A stretch of DNA of 64,000 nt from CADEEN01 sp963706685 (GTDB lineage: Bacteria; Pseudomonadota; Gammaproteobacteria; Burkholderiales; Burkholderiaceae_C). Within the stretch, counting starts at the first letter, position 1; every line of letters starts with the position of its first letter. Under the pieces are notes generated by a model that was not told the DNA's origin, ran no database searches, and was given only the letters and a program-made list of their open reading frames with translations. This document shows, piece by piece, positions 59,933-64,000 of this stretch. The translations under genes were made by a program, and so were the position numbers. The stretch is from positions 62,001 to 126,000 of the forward strand of contig CAVPMY010000019.1 in the NCBI GenBank assembly GCA_963706685.1, given 5' to 3'.

Positions 59933-61330
59933 ATGCTGATGAAGAAAATGATTGCCTGCGCGGCATTGGGCTTGGCCGTGCTCGGCTTGACCGATACCGC
60001 GTTCGCCCAGGCCGCGTCGGCCCCCGTCGCCGAAGCCGCCTCGATGCCCGCCGCCGAGGCCGCCGCACCGGCCGAAGCGGCTTCGGCGCCTGCGGCCGCA
60101 CCCACCGTCGACAAGGGTGATGTGGCCTGGATGATGACCTCGACGCTGCTCGTCATCTTCATGGCCGTGCCTGGCCTGGCGCTGTTCTATGGCGGCCTGG
60201 TGCGCAGCAAGAACATGCTCTCGGTGCTGATGCAGGTGCTGGTCGTGTTCTCGCTGATCGGCGTGCTGTGGTCCGTCTATGGCTACAGCCTGGCCTTCGG
60301 TGGCGAGGGACTGATCATCGCCGACCTGGGCAAGCTGTTCCTCAAAGGGGTGACGATCGACAGCCTGGCCGACACCTTCACCGCCAGCGCCAAGATTCCC
60401 GAATACGTCTTCATTGCCTTCCAGGCCACGTTTGCGGGCATCACCTGCGCGCTGATCGTCGGCTCGTTTGCCGAACGCATGAAGTTCTCGGCCGTGCTGC
60501 TGTTCTCGACGCTCTGGTTCACGTTCTGCTACCTGCCGATTGCCCACATGGTGTGGGGCGCCGGCGGCTACCTGTTGAACAAGGGTGCGCTCGACTTCGC
60601 CGGCGGCACCGTGGTCCACATCAATGCCGGCGTGGCCGGTCTGGTGGGCGCCTACGTGCTGGGCAAGCGCATCGGTTACGGCCGCGAGTCGATGGCGCCG
60701 CATTCGCTGACGCTGACGATGGTCGGCGCGTGCATGCTCTGGGTCGGCTGGTTCGGCTTCAACGCCGGCTCCAACCTCGAGGCCACCAGCGGCGCGGCAC
60801 TGGCCTTCATCAACACCTTGCTGGCCACAGCGGCGGCCGTGTTGTCATGGTCCATCGGTGAATCGTTGACCAAGGGCAAGGCTTCGATGCTGGGTGCAGC
60901 CTCCGGCGCCGTCGCCGGCCTGGTGGCGATCACGCCGGCCTGCGGCTCGGTCGGCCCGATGGGCGGCCTCATCATCGGCTTCGCCGCCGGACTGGTCTGC
61001 CTGTGGGGCGTCAATGGCCTGAAGCGCCTGCTCGGCGCCGACGATTCACTCGACGTCTTCGGCGTGCATGGCCTGGGCGGCATCCTCGGCGCGCTGCTGA
61101 CCGGCGTGTTCTCGTCGGCCTCGCTGGGCGGCATCAAGGGCGGCGACTATTCGATCGCCAGCCAGTTGCTGATCCAGGCCGAGGGCGTGCTGATCACGAT
61201 CGTCTGGTCGGCCGTCGTGGCCTTCATCGCCTACAAGATCGTCGACATGACCGTCGGCCTGCGCGTCACCGAGGAAGACGAGCGCGAGGGCCTGGACATC
61301 TCGGCACACGGCGAGACGGCCTACACCTAG
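59933..61330 (+). CDS. amtB: Ammonium transporter AmtB
   Basis: A 465-residue channel of eleven predicted helices. A signal peptide (cleavage near TAFAQA) and an Ala/Pro-rich linker (to ~60) precede the core, which starts VDKGDVAWMMTSTLLVIFM. Two conserved His-containing helices (FCYLPIAHMVWG, DVFGVHGLGGI) and the Trp gate region are present. Trimeric at the inner membrane, it conducts NH3/NH4+ and is closed by GlnK. It is the last gene of the operon. A second start at 59939 (MKKMIAC) is possible. Confidence 0.95.
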   Translation: MLMKKMIACAALGLAVLGLTDTAFAQAASAPVAEAASMPAAEAAAPAEAASAPAAAPTVDKGDVAWMMTSTLLVIFMAVPGLALFYGGLVRSKNMLSVLMQVLVVFSLIGVLWSVYGYSLAFGGEGLIIADLGKLFLKGVTIDSLADTFTASAKIPEYVFIAFQATFAGITCALIVGSFAERMKFSAVLLFSTLWFTFCYLPIAHMVWGAGGYLLNKGALDFAGGTVVHINAGVAGLVGAYVLGKRIGYGRESMAPHSLTLTMVGACMLWVGWFGFNAGSNLEATSGAALAFINTLLATAAAVLSWSIGESLTKGKASMLGAASGAVAGLVAITPACGSVGPMGGLIIGFAAGLVCLWGVNGLKRLLGADDSLDVFGVHGLGGILGALLTGVFSSASLGGIKGGDYSIASQLLIQAEGVLITIVWSAVVAFIAYKIVDMTVGLRVTEEDEREGLDISAHGETAYT

Positions 61331-61358
61331 TCGCGCGCCGCTTCGGGCACAACAACAG

Positions 61359-61396
61359 GCCGCCTCGACGTCATCGTCAGGCGGCTTGTCGTGTTT
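61359..61396 (+). terminator. Rho-independent-like terminator after amtB
   Basis: GCCGCCT-c-GACG-TCAT-CGTC-AGGCGGC forms an 11-bp stem with one bulge, followed by TTGTCGTGTTT. It lies 29 bp after amtB, before the convergent tupA stop, so it may serve both sides. Confidence 0.7.
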
Positions 61397-61441
61397 GCTG
61401 TGCTGCCGCAGCGACGCGCAGGTGGCGCAGCCGTCGCCGCA

Positions 61442-62272
61442 TCACTGGCTGGCGTTGGGAAAGAACAGCTGCTCGCCGTCGATCTTGTAGGCGGCGATCG
61501 TCTCCTGCCCCTTCGGCGAGACGAGCCAATCGATGAAGGCCTGCCCCGGCGCCTGCTTGACATGCGGGTGCCTGGCCGGGTTGACCAGCATCACGCCGTA
61601 CTGGTTGAACAGCCGCTTGTCGCCTTGCACGACGATGGCCAGGTCGGCGCGGTTCTTGAACGCCAGCCAGGTGCCGCGGTCGGCGAGCGCGTAGGCGTTG
61701 CTCTGTGCGGCCAGGTTCAGCGCCGGGCCCATGCCGCAGCCGCAGGCCTTGTAGCCCGCGGGCTGGGCGGCGGCGATGTCGATGCCGGCGGCCTTCCAGT
61801 AGCGCAACTCGGCAGCGTGGGTGCCGCTCTTGTCGCCGCGCGAGACGAAGGCCTGCTGCGAAGCGCCGAGCTTGGCCAGTGCGGCCACGATGTCGTTGCC
61901 CTTGAGGCCTGCCGGGTCGGCCTTCGGGCCGATGAGCACGAAGTCGTTGTACATCACCGGCGAGCGCTTGATGCCGAAGCCGTCGGCGACGAACTTCTCT
62001 TCGGCCACCTGGTCGTGCACGAAGACCACGTCGGCGTCGCCGCGGCGGCCCATGTCGAGCGCCTGGCCGGTGCCGACCGCGACCACGCGCGCTTCGATGC
62101 CGCTGTCCTTCGTGAACTGCGGCAGCAGGTGGCCGAACAGTCCCGATTGTTCGGTCGAGGTAGTCGAGGCGACGACGATCGACGTGCCTTGGGTTTGTGC
62201 CAGCGCCGGCGCGGCGAGCGCCCATGAGGCGAAAACAAGACAGGCGGTGCGGCGAAGTGACATAGGGGTCAT
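61442..62272 (-). CDS. tupA: Tungstate-binding protein TupA
   Basis: A 276-residue periplasmic protein. A signal peptide ends at APALAQ (~26). The oxyanion motif ASTTSTEQSGLFGHLLP and the VVAVGTGQALDMGRRGDADVVFVHD block are those of TupA-type tungstate/molybdate receptors. CGCGMGPALN later in the chain replaces the usual NSGMGxT binding segment with added cysteines. No tupB or tupC lies on either side, so the permease and ATPase must come from elsewhere. It is convergent with amtB. The ATG at 62272 is the first of two (also 62263). Confidence 0.85.
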   Translation of the reverse strand: MTPMSLRRTACLVFASWALAAPALAQTQGTSIVVASTTSTEQSGLFGHLLPQFTKDSGIEARVVAVGTGQALDMGRRGDADVVFVHDQVAEEKFVADGFGIKRSPVMYNDFVLIGPKADPAGLKGNDIVAALAKLGASQQAFVSRGDKSGTHAAELRYWKAAGIDIAAAQPAGYKACGCGMGPALNLAAQSNAYALADRGTWLAFKNRADLAIVVQGDKRLFNQYGVMLVNPARHPHVKQAPGQAFIDWLVSPKGQETIAAYKIDGEQLFFPNASQ

Positions 62273-62450
62273 GATGGTTGCTGCTTTGTCGGCGGGCTTG
62301 CATTGTTGCCAGTGCGGCCGCCAAAGCGCGATATGAAGACGCAGGCATAGGGCGGACGCAGGGGCGCGGACGGCATCGCGACCTCTTGCCTTCCGGGGCA
62401 GCCACCCCAAGTTCCTAGAATCGTTCTTCGACCCCTGCCAAAGGCTGCTC

Positions 62451-63746
62451 ATGGTCCCGCACCTCATCACCGCCCTCACGGGGCCGATCAACGAGCTCGA
62501 GGCGCGCATGCTCGAATCCATGCCGGCGATCGAGCGCTGGTTTCGCCTCGAGTGGATGGAGCACACACCGCCGTTCTACAGCTCGGTGGACGTGCGCAAT
62601 GCCGGCTTCAAGCTGGCGCCGGTGGACACCAATCTGTTTCCTGGCGGCTGGAACAACTTGACGCCCGAGATGCTGCCGCTGGCCGTGCAGGCCGCGATGG
62701 CGGCGATCGAGAAGATCTGCCCTGAAGCGAAGAACCTGTTGCTGATTCCCGAGAGGCACACGCGCAACACGTTCTACCTGGCCAATGTGCTGCGCTTGAC
62801 GCGGATCTTTCACCAGGCGGGCCTGAACGTGCACCTGGGCACGCTCGACCCGGAGATCAAGGAGCCGACGGTGCTGTCCATGCCCGACGGCGAGACGCTG
62901 ACGATCGAGCCGCTGCTGCGCACCAAGCACCGCCTGGGCACGAAGAACTTCGACCCGTGCACGATCCTGCTCAACAACGATCTGTCGTCCGGCATCCCGC
63001 CGGTGCTCGAAAACCTGCACGAGCAGTACCTGCTGCCGCCGCTGCACGCCGGCTGGGCGGTGCGGCGCAAGTCCAATCACTTCCAGAGCTACGAAGAAAT
63101 CGCCAAGAAGTTCGCCAAGCTGCTCGGCATGGACCCGTGGCTGATCAACCCGCTGTTCGGCCAGTGCGGTGAAGTCGACTTTGCCGAGGAAGCCGGCATC
63201 GAATGCGTCAAGAGCAATGCCGACGCGCTGCTGACCAAGGTCCGCCGCAAGTACAAGGAATACGGCATCAACGAGAAACCCTTTGTCATCGTCAAGGCCG
63301 ACAACGGCACCTACGGCATGGGCATCATGACCGTGCGCGACGCCAAGGAGCTCGACGCCGTCAATCGCAAGACCAAGAACAAGATGAGCGTGGTCAAGGA
63401 GGGCCAGCAGCTCTCGCAGGTCATCATCCAGGAAGGCGTGCCGACCTACGAGCGCGTCAACGACGCTGTGGCCGAGCCGGTGGTCTACATGCTCGACCGC
63501 TATGTGGTCGGAGGTTTCTACCGCGTGCATGCCGAGCGCGGCATCGACGAGAACCTGAACGCGCCGGGTGCCGCCTTCGTGCCGCTGGCCTTCGACGAGA
63601 GCACGCATCTGCCCAAGCCGGGGGCCCGGCCCGGTGCCAGCGCGCCGAACCGCTTCTACATGTACGGTGTGATCGGCCGCCTGGCGATGCTCGCCGCCTC
63701 CTATGAACTCGAGGCCACCGACCCGGACGCGGAGATCTACGAGTAG
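62451..63746 (+). CDS. gshA: Glutamate-cysteine ligase (proteobacterial GshA type)
   Basis: A 431-residue enzyme of the betaproteobacterial GshA family (TIGR02049 type), different from the enteric one. Recognisable blocks are FRLEWMEHTPPFYSSVDVRNAG, PVDTNLFPGGWNNL, the ATP-grasp-like VKADNGTYGMGIM and a Tyr-rich C-terminus with RFYMYGVIGRLAMLAASYELE. It joins glutamate and cysteine in glutathione synthesis. In related genomes gshB follows; here a convergent argE-like gene overlaps the 3' end by 10 bp instead. Confidence 0.94.
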   Translation: MVPHLITALTGPINELEARMLESMPAIERWFRLEWMEHTPPFYSSVDVRNAGFKLAPVDTNLFPGGWNNLTPEMLPLAVQAAMAAIEKICPEAKNLLLIPERHTRNTFYLANVLRLTRIFHQAGLNVHLGTLDPEIKEPTVLSMPDGETLTIEPLLRTKHRLGTKNFDPCTILLNNDLSSGIPPVLENLHEQYLLPPLHAGWAVRRKSNHFQSYEEIAKKFAKLLGMDPWLINPLFGQCGEVDFAEEAGIECVKSNADALLTKVRRKYKEYGINEKPFVIVKADNGTYGMGIMTVRDAKELDAVNRKTKNKMSVVKEGQQLSQVIIQEGVPTYERVNDAVAEPVVYMLDRYVVGGFYRVHAERGIDENLNAPGAAFVPLAFDESTHLPKPGARPGASAPNRFYMYGVIGRLAMLAASYELEATDPDAEIYE

Positions 63747-64000
63747 GGCGTCGCCAGCCGCTGCAGGAAGGCCTCGCAGACGCGCCAACTGGTCCAGGCT
63801 GACGAACTCGTCGGCCTGATGCGCCTGGGCGATGGAGCCGGGGCCGCAGACCACGGTGGAGATGCCGGCGCGCTGGAACAGGCCGGCTTCGGTGCCGAAG
63901 GCCACCAGCGTCGTGCGCGGCTCGCCGGCCAAGCGCTGCGCCAGTTGCACCGCCGGGCTCGTCGGCGCGGGCCAGGAAGGCCGGCACCGCGGCAAAGGGT
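63737..64000 (-). pseudogene. argE: 3' part of acetylornithine deacetylase (ArgE), frameshifted and cut by the window edge
   Basis: The visible C-terminal portion reads SPAVQLAQRLAGEPRTTLVAFGTEAGLFQ, VVCGPGSIAQAHQADEFVSLDQLA, a strong match to the M20 peptidase ArgE/DapE end (GTEAGLF and AHQxDEFV hold the metal-ligand Glu and His). An extra base near 63783 and a change near 63955 shift the frame; read through, it ends at TAG 63737-63739. The start is outside the window. It removes the acetyl group from N-acetylornithine in arginine synthesis. It converges on gshA. Confidence 0.72.

Overview
The window is a high-GC chromosomal segment of a betaproteobacterium, most likely Burkholderiales close to the Rubrivivax/Leptothrix/Ideonella group. 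Pointers are the complete F-type ATP synthase operon with an AtpI-like gene in front, the proteobacterial-type GshA, a short MetH without the homocysteine domain behind an SAH riboswitch, TorF-GlnK-AmtB, and two kinds of GC-rich palindromic repeat of the sort I associate with Comamonadaceae and relatives. The taxonomic call is inference from gene content, not a search. I saw no rRNA, tRNA, CRISPR array, insertion sequence or phage gene.

Layout. 0-4 kb: tail of an unknown gene, a large hybrid sensor kinase, and a convergent LysE/ArgO-type exporter. 4-17.4 kb: a divergent GntR/IdnR-like LacI repressor and a 12-kb, eleven-gene sugar operon (dehydratase, aldolase, CUT1 ABC importer, Gfo/Idh oxidoreductase, aldose epimerase, SMP-30 lactonase, XylB-like dehydrogenase, GlpD). 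It reads as a non-phosphorylative (Dahms-like) pentose or sugar-acid route. 17.4-20.7 kb: a thioredoxin-like protein and DsbD (opposite strand) and a DUF2062 protein. 20.8-28 kb: atpIBEFHAGDC, interrupted by two unrelated palindromic repeats.

28-32 kb: a three-gene island on the minus strand made of a TPR-CHAT protease-like protein, an uncharacterised helical protein translationally coupled to it, and a small EACC1-like protein. This is the best candidate for an undescribed conflict or defence module. 32-38 kb: two small glycosyltransferase-type enzymes, an APH-fold kinase and an adenylate-cyclase/AAA/TPR protein. 38-42.5 kb: a Crp/Fnr regulator, a PAP2 phosphatase, small secreted or membrane proteins, and a SulP transporter fused to STAS and cyclic-nucleotide-binding domains. 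Together with the cyclase these suggest local cAMP signalling.

42.8-48.3 kb: a run of metabolic genes (MaoC-like hydratase, nucleoside hydrolase, GST, AlkD-like protein, PPK2, XdhC), most broken by single-base indels. 48.3-54.2 kb: a LemA/TPM operon, a TRIC-type channel, and SAH-riboswitch-controlled metH. 54.2-58.6 kb: isoquinoline-oxidoreductase-type molybdoenzyme genes iorAB and comM. 58.6-61.3 kb: two NtrC sites plus a sigma54 promoter driving torF-glnK-amtB. 61.4-64 kb: an orphan TupA, gshA and a truncated argE.

Frameshifts are absent from the first 32.8 kb and frequent from 33 kb onward, in conserved housekeeping genes. I read them mainly as sequence errors. Genes marked pseudogene are therefore probably intact in the living cell.
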